Source: Vibrio mimicus CAIM 602 | GTDB taxonomy: Bacteria > Pseudomonadota > Gammaproteobacteria > Enterobacterales > Vibrionaceae | Direction: 5' to 3' | NCBI RefSeq assembly: GCF_000338875.1 | Contig: NZ_AOMO01000031.1 | Span: 29,151 to 93,150, forward strand | DNA: 64,000 nucleotides | Part shown: piece after piece, positions 17,819 to 27,760 of the stretch | Numbering within the stretch: the stretch's first letter is position 1 | Layout of the letters: the number at the start of each line of letters is the position of its first letter | Position numbers and translations under genes: made by a program | Notes under the pieces: model-generated | What the model was told of the DNA's origin: nothing | The model's database searches: none | The model's input: the letters and a program-made list of their open reading frames with translations, nothing else

Positions 17819-19876
17819 TACCCAAGCCGCCACTTTATTCAGTAATACATCACGGTCAGCAGGCTTAACAATGAAATCGTTCATGCCGGATGTTTGCACC
17901 AACGCTAAGGTTTTCGGGCTGTTATCACCTGTGTATCCAATAATAGGAATGTTTTTATAATCACGATCAGAGCTTCGGATGAGATGTGTCGCTTCTAAGC
18001 CACTGATTTTAGGCATCTCAATGTCCATCAACACTAAGTCGATAGTCTGAGTATCCATATAAGCGATCACCTCGCACCCATCATTCGCTTGTACAACCTC
18101 ATATCCTTGTTGTTCAAGCAAAATCGATGTGAAAGTACGGATAGATTGGTTGTCATCTACAACGAGAATTCGCCGTTCATGGCGACTTTTTTGCAGCGGA
18201 ATAATGTTGCGATTCATCACCAGAGAGTCTTGCTCAAAGAGCAAACGATCGATGACTTTGCTGGTTTTCTTCAGCACAGAATGGATGCTGATCGGTTGAA
18301 TGTGTAGGTAACGGTTGATGTTCACCGCATACTCTTTGCTAGGGTCATAGATATACCCGATACAACCTTCCGCGAAACTCAACGTTCCTTCAAGTTTGGG
18401 TAAAAGTTCGCCTTGCTGAGTGGCATCATCCAAGTCCAGTAAGATTAGATCGAATTCAAATTCATAGTCTTGCCGTCTTACCGCTTGCTGGGCTGAAAGT
18501 GCGGTAAAGCCAAACTCTTCCTCTGCCGCTAACTGATTCAGTTCTCGAACAATCGACTGATTCGAGCCTATGTAAATAACTGATTTGGACTTTAATAAAT
18601 CGGTTTTAATTTCTCTAATGATTTTTGACTCGTAACGTGGAAACGTCAGTACGAACTCCGTCCACTCACCATGCTTAGAAAAACAGCGAATGGTGCCACC
18701 AAATGCCGTCATCACTTTACGACAAAACGGTAATCCTAGGCCGTAACTGCCATTTTTGCCAAAGGTATAAAAGTCACGAAAGATGTCTTCCAACATTTCA
18801 GGAGCAATACCTACCCCGTTATCACGCACTTTAATCAGGTTATGTTCAGCACTCTGCTCAATTTGAATACAAACGGAAAATTGTTCTTTCTGATAGTAAA
18901 AGGCATTCTTCAGTAGGTTGAACAAGGCATACGTCAACAAGGTATCACTACCAAAAAAATCAAATGGCTGACGAACATCCAACTGAATAGCGTGTTGATC
19001 AGCGGCATTTTTATAAGGAAAGCTCTTGAGTGCTTTCTCAATTACTTCAGCCGCAGCGTATTTTTTAAAGCTTGCGGTGGAAACACGGTTTTCATCGATT
19101 GAGGTCAACAACAAATCAATGGTGTTATTGCCTGAATAGATAACATCATCCGCCTCATTCAAAATCTGGTGTAGAAGGTCTAGTTCTTGTGCATCCAATG
19201 GATAAGTCGATTGCACGGCTGCCTGAGGCTTAGGAAGCATGGTACGAATGACGTCTATTGATGTTTTCAAGGCACTCAGTGGGTTACGCATTTCATGTGC
19301 GATCCCCGCACCAAATGTTTTAGCAATGGAGACTTTGGTTTCGTGGGAAATTTGGTTGCGGAAGAAACACAAATTGCCGAAGACATAAGTGAACAAGAAA
19401 ACAGGCACATACGGCCATTCAATCAAGGTATTCGGTTGGAAATCCGTGAAGCCATACACCGCCACATAAGCCATCAAAATCGAGGTAATGGCTTGCAGCG
19501 CCATCACCTTAGTATCGTGCACTAAGAGGATGTGTAAAAAGATGGATGCCATGAACGACATCGCCCAAATGGTCGACCAGTTGTTCATCAACATCATGAA
19601 ACAAAAGAAAAAAGGTAAGCAAAAACCTATGGTGAGCAAAAAGTAGTACGGCATGTACCGCTTCCACTTATTCGGCAATGACTCCCGAAACGCAAGCCCA
19701 GCGAACAATAAAGCAGCAACAAAACGCAAACCTAAATTTTCATAGGTTTGCGGAAACCAGTATTCCCAAATGAAGTAATAGGCAGGATAGCCGAGCATCC
19801 CCATCCACCCCACCAAAGAAAAATTGGGTTCCGCGTACTGGTAAACTTTTTTTATCACTTCCATGCTCACCGTCAC
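17816..19876 (-). CDS. cqsS: CAI-1 receptor, hybrid sensor histidine kinase CqsS
   Basis: Membrane receptor that phosphorylates LuxU/LuxO at low cell density and turns phosphatase when CAI-1 binds. It is 686 residues: six membrane helices (about 20-170), a HisKA with H194 (GIAHEMRNP), an HATPase domain (about 295-415; DNGVGIAPEM and SYGLGLPFCRK), and a C-terminal receiver with phospho-acceptor D618 (VLMDIEMP), all at the V. cholerae positions. Ligand-pocket residues W104, S107 and C170 are those of V. cholerae CqsS. C170 is known to favour the longer-tailed CAI-1, whereas V. harveyi has Phe there. The start ATG 19876 matches the full family N-terminus. Confidence 0.97.
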   Translation of the reverse strand: MTVSMEVIKKVYQYAEPNFSLVGWMGMLGYPAYYFIWEYWFPQTYENLGLRFVAALLFAGLAFRESLPNKWKRYMPYYFLLTIGFCLPFFFCFMMLMNNWSTIWAMSFMASIFLHILLVHDTKVMALQAITSILMAYVAVYGFTDFQPNTLIEWPYVPVFLFTYVFGNLCFFRNQISHETKVSIAKTFGAGIAHEMRNPLSALKTSIDVIRTMLPKPQAAVQSTYPLDAQELDLLHQILNEADDVIYSGNNTIDLLLTSIDENRVSTASFKKYAAAEVIEKALKSFPYKNAADQHAIQLDVRQPFDFFGSDTLLTYALFNLLKNAFYYQKEQFSVCIQIEQSAEHNLIKVRDNGVGIAPEMLEDIFRDFYTFGKNGSYGLGLPFCRKVMTAFGGTIRCFSKHGEWTEFVLTFPRYESKIIREIKTDLLKSKSVIYIGSNQSIVRELNQLAAEEEFGFTALSAQQAVRRQDYEFEFDLILLDLDDATQQGELLPKLEGTLSFAEGCIGYIYDPSKEYAVNINRYLHIQPISIHSVLKKTSKVIDRLLFEQDSLVMNRNIIPLQKSRHERRILVVDDNQSIRTFTSILLEQQGYEVVQANDGCEVIAYMDTQTIDLVLMDIEMPKISGLEATHLIRSSDRDYKNIPIIGYTGDNSPKTLALVQTSGMNDFIVKPADRDVLLNKVAAWV

Positions 19877-19977
19877 TAACGTTGCGTTCTCTCGCTACTC
19901 ATCAACATGCACATACTTTACCGATTCCACTCTTCAAGGTCAGTGATAATTATCATAGCCCTTGGTTTTAGCCTATC

Positions 19978-22900
19978 TTATGTCACTAAACGCAGTGTAC
20001 TGCCTAATCGTGTTGCCAACACATCCAATCTCAGTCCAATCTGTTCTTTCAGTTCAGTAACGTGAGAGATAATACCTATCGTTCTGCCACCTTGTTGCAG
20101 ATCAACCAAGGTCTGAATCGCTAAGTCAAGCGATTCAGGATCTAAACTGCCGAAGCCTTCATCAATAAATAGCGTATCAAGTCGAATACCGCCGCTGTAG
20201 GATTGCACAACATCCGATAAACCCAACGCAAGAGCCAACGCCGCCATGAATGACTCACCACCTGATAATGTCGCCACATCACGCCATTTTCCGCTGTAAC
20301 TGTCTTCCACCATCAAGTCCAAACCGGAACCCGCATTGCCTTTCGCGCGATCTTCTTTACGTTTGAGGAGATAGCGCCCGCGACTCATTTTCAACAACCG
20401 CTGCGAGGCTTGCAGCAATACATCATCCAGCAACACGCCAAGCACAAACCGATGTAAGCTGACTTTAGCTCCGGTTTTACCATTGGCAATATCACTCAAT
20501 GTGCCAACGACCTGATATTCCGCTTCTAACGCTCGGTTTTTCTGGTACAAATCAGCAAGCTGTTTTGCCACTCGCTGTAAGCCATCCATACGCGATTGCA
20601 GTTGGGTAAAGTGCTGCAAGGCTTCTGCCACCTTCCCTTCGTTTATGCTAACCAAAGCGACCAGCGGATCGAGATCAGGCTGCGTTTGATCTGCTAATTT
20701 GCGAGACAACGCTTGTTGCTCACCACTAAGCATCGCCCCCCGCTCTTCATATTGAGCAATTTGAGCTTCGATTTTCGCTATCACTTCATCGGTTAAACGT
20801 GCAGCCAGATAATGCTGTTCATCACGCAGCCCATAATTTTGTAACCCTTGTTGCCAAGCGAGCACGGCCTGCTCATGCTGTTGTTTACACTCTTTGTGAT
20901 GATCGAGTGCCGCTTGATATGCTGCTTGTACACTCGCCAATTGCTTTTGAGCCAGAACCCATTGCTCACGCGCGGACTGCTCAGATTTTTGCAACGTTTC
21001 TGTTTGGATCTGTATACGCTGAATTTCTGCACGCAGTATATTAAGGTCGGAAAATTCTTCCGGAATATCTTGCTGCAAGCTAGTCAGTTCGGCCTGCGCT
21101 TGAGTTAATACTTGCCACGCTTGCTGTTTATTCAGCAACTGCTTTTCCAACGCCGCTTTACTCTGCACTAAACGTTGTTCGAAGTCCTCAATCTGTCGCT
21201 GTAATAGTTCAGGGTTGAGCTGTTGTAGAGCATGAATCTCACTACGCAAAGTTTGCTGCTGCTGTAACAAGTTAGTCAGCGGAGCTATTTTTTGCTCATT
21301 CAATTCCGCGGTCAGATTAGCGAGGTTCTGTTCGACTTGCTGTACTTTAAAGCCCTGTTGTTGATAGTGGTTGAATGCGGTTTGTTGACGTTCAACACTT
21401 TGCTGCTGCAAATTTCGCGCTTGTTCAACCTGCGACTTGGTGACAGCGTCACCTGAAAACTGCGCTTTATTAGGATGTTCTAGGCTACCACACACTGGGC
21501 AAGGTTCATTTTGTCTAAGTTCTTGTGCTAATTCCGCCGCGCGTTGTGTATGCCATGTAAGTTCAAGCTTATCAGCCGACTGCTTAGCTTGTTCACTGTG
21601 GGTTTGTGCCTGACGGTATAACTGCCCAAAGCGCTGTAGCTCCTGCTGAACACTTTGCAACTCAGCAAGCAGAGCTTGCTCACGCTCACGGCTTTGTATT
21701 TGAAGCGTCAACTGGCTGAATTGCGCCTTCCTTGCCTCTAAATCGGTTAACTTGCGCTGTTGTTGTTCCCACTCAAGCCGTTTGGTTTGAATCTCCTGCT
21801 CTAGCTGAGCCCCAGCATGCTGCAAATTGGTTGTGTTTTGAGTGGTAAGCTGAAGATCCCGTTCCGCTTTCGCAACTCGCTGCTGCACACTCTCTTGCGC
21901 TAACAGTTTTTGCTCCGCTCGTTGCCATTGCATTCGTTGTTCATTCAATGCAGGCAATTGTTCACAAGCCAAGCTAGCTTGTTGACTGGCCAGCTGCGCT
22001 TGGTGCTGCTGAAGTTCAGCTTGCTGCTGCAATTGTTTCTGCTGTTCAATTTTTTGCTCTGCTTGAAGCAAAGCTTTATGTGCTTGATGCCATTGCTGAT
22101 ACGGTGCCGTTAAATGTGCTGCTTTTTGGGCTTGTTGGCGTTGCTGGCGAAGCGCTTCAATTTGCTCAGCTTGCTGTTGATGCACAGCAATTTCAGTGGC
22201 CAATTGCTTCTGGCGTACAAACTGCTGTTCTAATTCCAACGCAGATTGATATTGAGCCTTAGATTGATCCAACGTTTGTTGCTCAGTTTTTAACTTTTCC
22301 TGAGCTTCGAAAAGAAGCGGGGATACTTGTTCAAGTTCAGCCTGTAACTGCTCTTCACTGACCAACCCCACCACATTCAATGTGCCTTTGATCTGCTGAT
22401 CAAACTCATCTTTTTCTTTGCGGATCCCCGCGGCACGATCAAACAAGCCGCGTTCAATTTGGCTATAGAGTTGGGTTTGAAATAATTGCCCGAAAATCTG
22501 TTCGCGCTCTTTTGAATTGGCAGTTAATAGCTCACGAAATTTACCTTGAGGTAACACCATCACTTGGCGAAACTGTTTTACATCTAAGCCAATCAATTCG
22601 ACTATCGCTTTAGCAACGGGGTTGGGTCGGTTGGCAATCAGATCGTTATCGCCCTGTTTTAAAGCAACTAAGGTGGCGGAATGCGCTTTTTTGGTCATTC
22701 CTTCGCCGCGTTTTTTGGGGATCTCTTGGTCTGGTTGACGGGTAATTTGATAATGCTCACCGGCCAGTTCAAACTCAAAACTAACTTCCGTTAAACATTC
22801 AGAATCAGCGAAATCACAACGCATTTGATCGCCAGTGCGTTCGCTGCCAGTCGTTTCGCCATACAAGGCATAACAAATCGCATCGAGAATTGAGCTTTTA

Positions 22901-23019
22901 CCTGCCCCCGTCGGACCATTGATTAAAAAGAGTGGTGCATCACCTAATTCAGTAAAATCAATCACCTCTCTGCCAGCAAACGGGCCAAAAGCTTGCAGTG
23001 CTAGTTTTAGCGGACGCAT
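19978..23019 (-). CDS. sbcC: Exonuclease subunit SbcC
   Basis: ATPase subunit of the SbcCD (Mre11-Rad50-like) nuclease, which cuts DNA hairpins and protein-blocked ends. It is 1013 residues: Walker A GPTGAGKS (35-42), very long glutamine-rich coiled coils on either side of the zinc-hook CPVCG (about 507-511), and near the C-terminus the ABC signature LSGGESFMAALALALGLSDV with Walker B TLFIDEGFGSLDPESL. It begins one base after the sbcD stop, with GGAGGGGAT just upstream, so the two are translated together. The coiled-coil part has low-complexity Gln/Leu sequence, normal for the family. Confidence 0.96.
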   Translation of the reverse strand: MRPLKLALQAFGPFAGREVIDFTELGDAPLFLINGPTGAGKSSILDAICYALYGETTGSERTGDQMRCDFADSECLTEVSFEFELAGEHYQITRQPDQEIPKKRGEGMTKKAHSATLVALKQGDNDLIANRPNPVAKAIVELIGLDVKQFRQVMVLPQGKFRELLTANSKEREQIFGQLFQTQLYSQIERGLFDRAAGIRKEKDEFDQQIKGTLNVVGLVSEEQLQAELEQVSPLLFEAQEKLKTEQQTLDQSKAQYQSALELEQQFVRQKQLATEIAVHQQQAEQIEALRQQRQQAQKAAHLTAPYQQWHQAHKALLQAEQKIEQQKQLQQQAELQQHQAQLASQQASLACEQLPALNEQRMQWQRAEQKLLAQESVQQRVAKAERDLQLTTQNTTNLQHAGAQLEQEIQTKRLEWEQQQRKLTDLEARKAQFSQLTLQIQSREREQALLAELQSVQQELQRFGQLYRQAQTHSEQAKQSADKLELTWHTQRAAELAQELRQNEPCPVCGSLEHPNKAQFSGDAVTKSQVEQARNLQQQSVERQQTAFNHYQQQGFKVQQVEQNLANLTAELNEQKIAPLTNLLQQQQTLRSEIHALQQLNPELLQRQIEDFEQRLVQSKAALEKQLLNKQQAWQVLTQAQAELTSLQQDIPEEFSDLNILRAEIQRIQIQTETLQKSEQSAREQWVLAQKQLASVQAAYQAALDHHKECKQQHEQAVLAWQQGLQNYGLRDEQHYLAARLTDEVIAKIEAQIAQYEERGAMLSGEQQALSRKLADQTQPDLDPLVALVSINEGKVAEALQHFTQLQSRMDGLQRVAKQLADLYQKNRALEAEYQVVGTLSDIANGKTGAKVSLHRFVLGVLLDDVLLQASQRLLKMSRGRYLLKRKEDRAKGNAGSGLDLMVEDSYSGKWRDVATLSGGESFMAALALALGLSDVVQSYSGGIRLDTLFIDEGFGSLDPESLDLAIQTLVDLQQGGRTIGIISHVTELKEQIGLRLDVLATRLGSTLRLVT

Positions 23020-23020
23020 A

Positions 23021-24160
23021 TTACATCCCCTCCGCTTTTAGGCGCTGAATCACTTCAATCACCACTTGTTCTTGCTGGTCAGTGAGCGGCTCACGTTTCG
23101 CTTCTAAGAAGAAATCACGGAACATATCCAGCTCACCACGAGCCAATCGCGCTTTCCCCATTTCTTGATCCACCCCGATTAACATGCCCGGCTTTTCTAT
23201 GTGCAGCACGTTGGGATAGACCTGACGCAATTTTTCCATCGGGTCCAAAATCGCATGCTTGTCTAAAAGGCGGACAAGCAAATAATCGTGTGCTTGGGGA
23301 GCGGTCGCACCTGCGGCAATGATCGCTTCAAGTTCACCTTCAATAATGCGCATTTGGTGTGGAGCTTGCAGAGGGACATGGGTTGCAGAAACAAAACCTT
23401 GATGATCAAACTCAACTAAAGTTGCACCTTTACTCTGATGCTGCTCGCCGAAGCTGTATTTCATGAGTGAGCCGGAATAACGAATGTGCTCCGCCCCTTT
23501 CATTTGCGGCTGATGCAAATGCCCCAGAGCCACATAATCGAAAGGCAAGAAATGGCGATGATCGACTCGATCTGAACCACCTATAGACAAAGGACGCTCA
23601 GATTCCGATTCCATCGCACCATCCACAAAGCAGTGACTGATCAAAACATTACGTTGGGAAGCTGTGGTTTGAGCGAGAATTTTTTCACACAGTAGCTGAT
23701 GCGCCGCATCATGGCTGTTGATCTCGCTTTGGTAATAGTGGCGAACCAATTCCGGATCGTTGTACGGCATACCCCAGAAAGCGACTTCTCCGGCTTGCTC
23801 GGAATGTAAAACGACAGGCTCCATCATCTGCTCAAAATCGGCAAAGATATGTAAACCTGATTTTTTCATCTGTTTTGCTGCGAAACCTAGCCGTTTTGCG
23901 CCGTCATGGTTGCCCGGAATCATCAGTAAAGGCGTGTTTAGTTCTCCACAAATCACACTCACAACTTCATCAAGTAAATCAATCGCGGCGGTTGGCGGCA
24001 CAGAGCGATCATAAATATCGCCAGCCACAATTACAGCATCCACCGGATTTTGGCGCAGAAACTCGATAAGTTGTTCGAGTACCGCGCGTTGATCATCTAA
24101 TAGTGAGACTTGATGAAATTGGCGTCCGAGGTGCCAATCTGAGGTGTGCAGAAACTTCAT
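23021..24160 (-). CDS. sbcD: Exonuclease subunit SbcD
   Basis: Mre11-like Mn-dependent nuclease subunit. The start is at ATG 24160 (MKFLHTSDWHLGR), with AGGAAAGG immediately upstream. The frame stays open 39 bases further, but those codons (cysteine-rich, no ribosome site) are outside the family's start. It is 379 residues. Phosphoesterase motifs in order: SDWHLG, VAGDIYDR, IPGNHDG, LISHCFVDGA, and ALGHLHQPQ. It is the first gene of sbcDC. Confidence 0.95.
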   Translation of the reverse strand: MKFLHTSDWHLGRQFHQVSLLDDQRAVLEQLIEFLRQNPVDAVIVAGDIYDRSVPPTAAIDLLDEVVSVICGELNTPLLMIPGNHDGAKRLGFAAKQMKKSGLHIFADFEQMMEPVVLHSEQAGEVAFWGMPYNDPELVRHYYQSEINSHDAAHQLLCEKILAQTTASQRNVLISHCFVDGAMESESERPLSIGGSDRVDHRHFLPFDYVALGHLHQPQMKGAEHIRYSGSLMKYSFGEQHQSKGATLVEFDHQGFVSATHVPLQAPHQMRIIEGELEAIIAAGATAPQAHDYLLVRLLDKHAILDPMEKLRQVYPNVLHIEKPGMLIGVDQEMGKARLARGELDMFRDFFLEAKREPLTDQQEQVVIEVIQRLKAEGM

Positions 24161-24325
24161 GCCTTTCCTGTCGGGGAAACAAAAACAGGCGCATATCATA
24201 CCTTTATTTCATGCGATTTCGATGTTGCACTTCGATAAGTTGAGATAAATCTTTCGTTTTCATCTCAAAGTGTAAAAAAGCGATTTTTCTGGCTGAAATT
24301 TTGTGCTTAAAGCACGTATTTCAAG

Positions 24326-25306
24326 CTAACTGCGTACCTTAAGCTGACGAGGAATCAGCTCAATTCCGGCTTGATACCGTTTTGCAGAAGCATTAAGCGC
24401 TAAAGCTAACGCGCTATCGGCAATCAACTCAAATTGTTGTGGCAGCGAATTAACCCGCATTGGCAAGAAATCCAGCAAGCGATTGTCACCAAAGGTGGCT
24501 AATCTTACTTTTTGCATCAGCTCTGGCTGTTCAAGTAATACATCTAGGATACCTTCAAGCAGTGTGTAAGATGTCGCAACCACGGCATCAGGCAGTTGAT
24601 TATTGCGCACCCATTTCGCAAAAACTTTACGCCCTTCTTCTCGATTAAAGTGCTCGCCATAGCTGATGAGCGTTGGCAAACCAAATTCTTTGGCTGCCAT
24701 GCTAAAACCTTGTTCACGCTCACGAGAAACGTTGAGCTCAGGCAATGCGCCAACCAAACCGATACTTTTTACTTCATGATTTAATACTGAGCGCGTCAGT
24801 TCAAACGCTGCGCCAAATTCTTCACTGATCACACACGAGAAATATTCATCATCCAATGCTCGATCGATTGCAATGACAGGGGTACCCGATTGCTGCATCT
24901 TGAGATAAAACTCGCTGGCATTGGCGATACAACTCGCCACAAAGAGAGCATCAATTCGTCTTGATACCAGAGCATCTGCCGCGGCAATTTCAATTTCCGG
25001 ATCGTCATCTGAGCAGGCGATTAAGATCTGGAACCCCGCTTGCCGCGAGTTTTGCTCAAGCAATTTAGCTAAACGCGCATAACTGGTGTTTTCTAAATCT
25101 GGGATAATCAAACCAAAAGAACGGCTGTTACCGGCACGCAATGCTGACGCAGCATGGTCTGGACGGAAGTTGTACTTCTCGACCACAGCCATCACTTTTT
25201 GCTGTGTCTTCTCACTGATCCGATACTTCTGCGCTTTTCCATTGATCACATAACTGGCGGTGGTTTTGGATACACCAGCCAATTTGGCGATTTCATCCAG
25301 TGTCAT
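24326..25306 (-). CDS. cra: LacI-family fructose regulator Cra (FruR)
   Basis: Catabolite repressor/activator that leaves DNA when fructose-1-phosphate binds. It is 326 residues with an N-terminal LacI helix-turn-helix (MTLDEIAKLAGVSKTTASYVINGKA, with the hinge near HAASALRAGNS) and a periplasmic-binding-protein-like sensor (RSFGLIIPDLENTSYARLAKLLE). It is divergent from fruBKA, with three Cra operators in the shared region, one 73 bases before its own ATG. That arrangement suggests it controls both fruBKA and itself. Confidence 0.95.
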   Translation of the reverse strand: MTLDEIAKLAGVSKTTASYVINGKAQKYRISEKTQQKVMAVVEKYNFRPDHAASALRAGNSRSFGLIIPDLENTSYARLAKLLEQNSRQAGFQILIACSDDDPEIEIAAADALVSRRIDALFVASCIANASEFYLKMQQSGTPVIAIDRALDDEYFSCVISEEFGAAFELTRSVLNHEVKSIGLVGALPELNVSREREQGFSMAAKEFGLPTLISYGEHFNREEGRKVFAKWVRNNQLPDAVVATSYTLLEGILDVLLEQPELMQKVRLATFGDNRLLDFLPMRVNSLPQQFELIADSALALALNASAKRYQAGIELIPRQLKVRS

Positions 25307-25378
25307 AGTGGTTACTCGTTTTATGTGCGTCTGATCATAGAACGCAATTTTTGATCCCTGCTTGGTGTTGAATTATAC

Positions 25379-25394
25379 GCTGAATCGATTCAGT
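25379..25394. promoter_or_regulatory. Cra operator 1
   Basis: GCTGAATCGATTCAGT, a near-perfect match to the Cra consensus (TGAATCGnTTCA core), 73 bases before the cra start. Confidence 0.88.
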
Positions 25395-25400
25395 ATTAAA

Positions 25401-25416
25401 GCTGAAAGGATTCAGC
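25401..25416. promoter_or_regulatory. Cra operator 2
   Basis: GCTGAAAGGATTCAGC, two mismatches in the centre but perfect outer dyad. It lies 22 bases from operator 1, about two helical turns. Confidence 0.82.
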
Positions 25417-25513
25417 AAAAGTATCGTTTCCTCACAATCTCAGAGATTGTGAACTACATTTAGCAGCAGGATCATGATGAATCGCGGTTTTGCTGAATTT
25501 TTTTGCCCTTAAT

Positions 25514-25529
25514 GCTGAATCGTTTCAGC
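25514..25529. promoter_or_regulatory. Cra operator 3
   Basis: GCTGAATCGTTTCAGC, a consensus Cra site 106 bases before the fruB start, likely over or next to the fruBKA promoter. Confidence 0.9.
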
Positions 25530-25634
25530 ATCGGGAAGATAGAGGAAGGATGAGATCATGATCTCCAAGCACTTAGGGTTATAAGTCGTTTGGACTGATG
25601 TCATCCCGCCCAAATAGGCAGAGAGGGGTTAAGT

Positions 25635-26777
25635 ATGTTGGAACTCACCACACAAGACATTCAATTGCAGCAGCATTTCGAGAACAAACAAGCTGCAATT
25701 CAAGGACTCGCACAAGCACTGACCGCAAAAGGTTTGGTCGCAGAAGGTTATGCGCAAGGTATGCTCAATCGCGAAGCACAGCATTCTACTTACTTGGGGA
25801 ATGGTATTGCGATTCCGCATGGAACCACCGATACCCGTGAACTGGTTAAACAAACGGGTGTAACAGCGATGCATTTCCCACAAGGTTTAGATTGGGGAGA
25901 TGGTAACCGTGTGTATGTGGCAATTGGTATTGCCGCAAAATCCGATGAACATTTAGGCATTCTTAAACAATTAACCAAGGTTTTATCTGCAGAAGGTGTT
26001 GAACAAGCTTTGCAACAAGCAAAAACAGCACAACAGATCATCACTGTAATCAAAGGTGAAGCTCAACTGAGTGCCGATTTTGATGCTTCATTAATTCAAC
26101 TGCAGTTTCCTGCCAGCGATATGGTGCAAATGAGTGCTGTAGCAGGTGGCCTACTGAGAAATACCGGATGCGCAGAAAGTGAATTTGTTGCCGACTTGGT
26201 CACTAAATCCCCTACTCACTTGGGTCGCGGTATTTGGCTGGTTGCCAGTGACCGAGCAGTGAAACGCACAGGCATGTCGATCGTTACAACAGCAAACCAT
26301 TGTGAATACGATCAGCAACCCGTTAAAGCGTTAATCGCTTTCTCTGTGTGTAACGATGCACACCAACCGCTTTTAAACAAAATCACCGAACTGGTGTTTC
26401 AGCAGCAACAAGAAAAACTACTGCAAGCTGATGTTAGTCAGCTGCTCAATCTATTTACAGCGAATGCTGAAGAATCCACACCTGAGTCGGTTTCATCTGC
26501 TGAGCATAATGCGGTTTTCCGAATCAAAAATGCTCACGGTCTACACGCTCGCCCGGGTGCCATGTTAGTTGCAGAAGCGAAGAAATTTGAATCTACGATC
26601 CGAGTCTCCAATCTTGATGGTGATGGCCAAGTCGTGAATGCGAAAAGCTTGATGAAAGTGATCGCACTGGGCGTGAAGCACAATCATCAGCTTCAATTCA
26701 GTGCTGAAGGCCCTGATGCCGATGCTGCATTACAAGCCATAGGTGCTGCGATTAATGCAGGCTTAGGTGAAGGTTAA
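25635..26777 (+). CDS. fruB: Fructose PTS diphosphoryl-transfer protein FruB (IIA-HPr)
   Basis: Soluble PTS protein that carries phosphate to the fructose permease. It is 380 residues: an N-terminal EIIA-Fru domain (about 1-145) with phospho-histidine H62 in GIAIPHGTTD, a middle receiver-like domain (about 155-245), and a C-terminal HPr domain (about 290-380) with the active histidine H304 in GLHARPGAML. Its HPr domain lets it accept phosphate directly from Enzyme I. First gene of fruB-fruK-fruA; ATG 25635 follows GAGGGG. Confidence 0.95.
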   Translation: MLELTTQDIQLQQHFENKQAAIQGLAQALTAKGLVAEGYAQGMLNREAQHSTYLGNGIAIPHGTTDTRELVKQTGVTAMHFPQGLDWGDGNRVYVAIGIAAKSDEHLGILKQLTKVLSAEGVEQALQQAKTAQQIITVIKGEAQLSADFDASLIQLQFPASDMVQMSAVAGGLLRNTGCAESEFVADLVTKSPTHLGRGIWLVASDRAVKRTGMSIVTTANHCEYDQQPVKALIAFSVCNDAHQPLLNKITELVFQQQQEKLLQADVSQLLNLFTANAEESTPESVSSAEHNAVFRIKNAHGLHARPGAMLVAEAKKFESTIRVSNLDGDGQVVNAKSLMKVIALGVKHNHQLQFSAEGPDADAALQAIGAAINAGLGEG

Positions 26778-26788
26778 GGAGCAGCGTT

Positions 26789-27742
26789 ATGACTAATAAA
26801 GTTGTCACTATAACCTTGAACCCGGCTCTGGATTTAACTGGCAGTATGGCTCAGCTCAATGTTGGCTCTGTGAGTTTGGTAGAGCAAAGCTCCCTCCATG
26901 CGGCTGGTAAAGGCGTCAACGTTGCGAAAGTACTGAGTGAGCTTGGTGCTGATGTGACTGTTACCGGTTTTCTTGGCCGTGATAATCAAGAGCTGTTTTG
27001 CCAATTGTTTGATGAACTTGGGGTGCGTGATGAGTTCATCCGTATTGCAGGAGCCACACGCATCAATGTCAAATTGGTTGAACAAAATGGCGCTGTCAGT
27101 GATATCAATTTCCCCGGCATTTCAGTCTCCCAGACTGATATTGAAGCCTTTGAAGCAACCTTACTGCGTTTAGCACAAGATCATGATTATTTTGTTCTCG
27201 CTGGGAGTCTGCCAAAAGGAATATCACCGCAACGCTGCGCAGGATGGATTGCCCAATTGCGTAGCATGAATAAGAAGGTGCTTTTCGACAGTAGCCGCGA
27301 TGCTTTGATGGCAGGGTTGGATGCCAAACCATGGCTCATCAAACCTAACGATGAAGAACTCGCCCAATGGTGTGGTCGCGAACTGTCGACATTAGCGGAA
27401 TGCCAACATGCGGCATCTGAACTGGCACAAAAAGAGATTGAAAACATCGTCATCTCCATGGGAGCTGAGGGTGTGATGTGGCTAAACCAGAATGAATGGC
27501 TACATGCCAAACCACCCAAAATGCACGTGGTCAGCACTGTCGGAGCGGGCGATACACTTGTTGCCGGCTTATGTTGGGGACACATGCAACATATGGAAAA
27601 AGAACAATTGCTTCGTTTCGCTACTGCCCTATCTGCCCTTGCGGTAACGCAAGTCGGTGTGGGTATCAGCGATAGGGATCAACTCAATACTCTACAACAA
27701 CAAATCAAAATATCCGCACTTCATCCTGTGATGAGTGCCTAA
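26789..27742 (+). CDS. fruK: 1-phosphofructokinase
   Basis: PfkB-family kinase that turns fructose-1-phosphate into fructose-1,6-bisphosphate, and so removes the Cra inducer. It is 317 residues. The first PfkB signature AAGKGVNVAKVL is at 38-49, and the second, STVGAGDTLVAGL near 250, holds the catalytic aspartate. It begins 11 bases after fruB with AGGAG upstream and precedes fruA. Confidence 0.95.
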   Translation: MTNKVVTITLNPALDLTGSMAQLNVGSVSLVEQSSLHAAGKGVNVAKVLSELGADVTVTGFLGRDNQELFCQLFDELGVRDEFIRIAGATRINVKLVEQNGAVSDINFPGISVSQTDIEAFEATLLRLAQDHDYFVLAGSLPKGISPQRCAGWIAQLRSMNKKVLFDSSRDALMAGLDAKPWLIKPNDEELAQWCGRELSTLAECQHAASELAQKEIENIVISMGAEGVMWLNQNEWLHAKPPKMHVVSTVGAGDTLVAGLCWGHMQHMEKEQLLRFATALSALAVTQVGVGISDRDQLNTLQQQIKISALHPVMSA

Positions 27743-27760
27743 GGACAGAAGGTCGTGAAT

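Noticed and set aside
18089..18307. Plus-strand frame within cqsS
   Set aside because: Antisense to the receiver domain; no ribosome site.
20793..22262. Several frames of 60-90 codons inside sbcC
   Set aside because: They are by-products of the repetitive Gln/Leu coiled-coil coding sequence.
25598..25883. Alternative frames around the fruB start on both strands
   Set aside because: They overlap fruB in other frames and lack family likeness.
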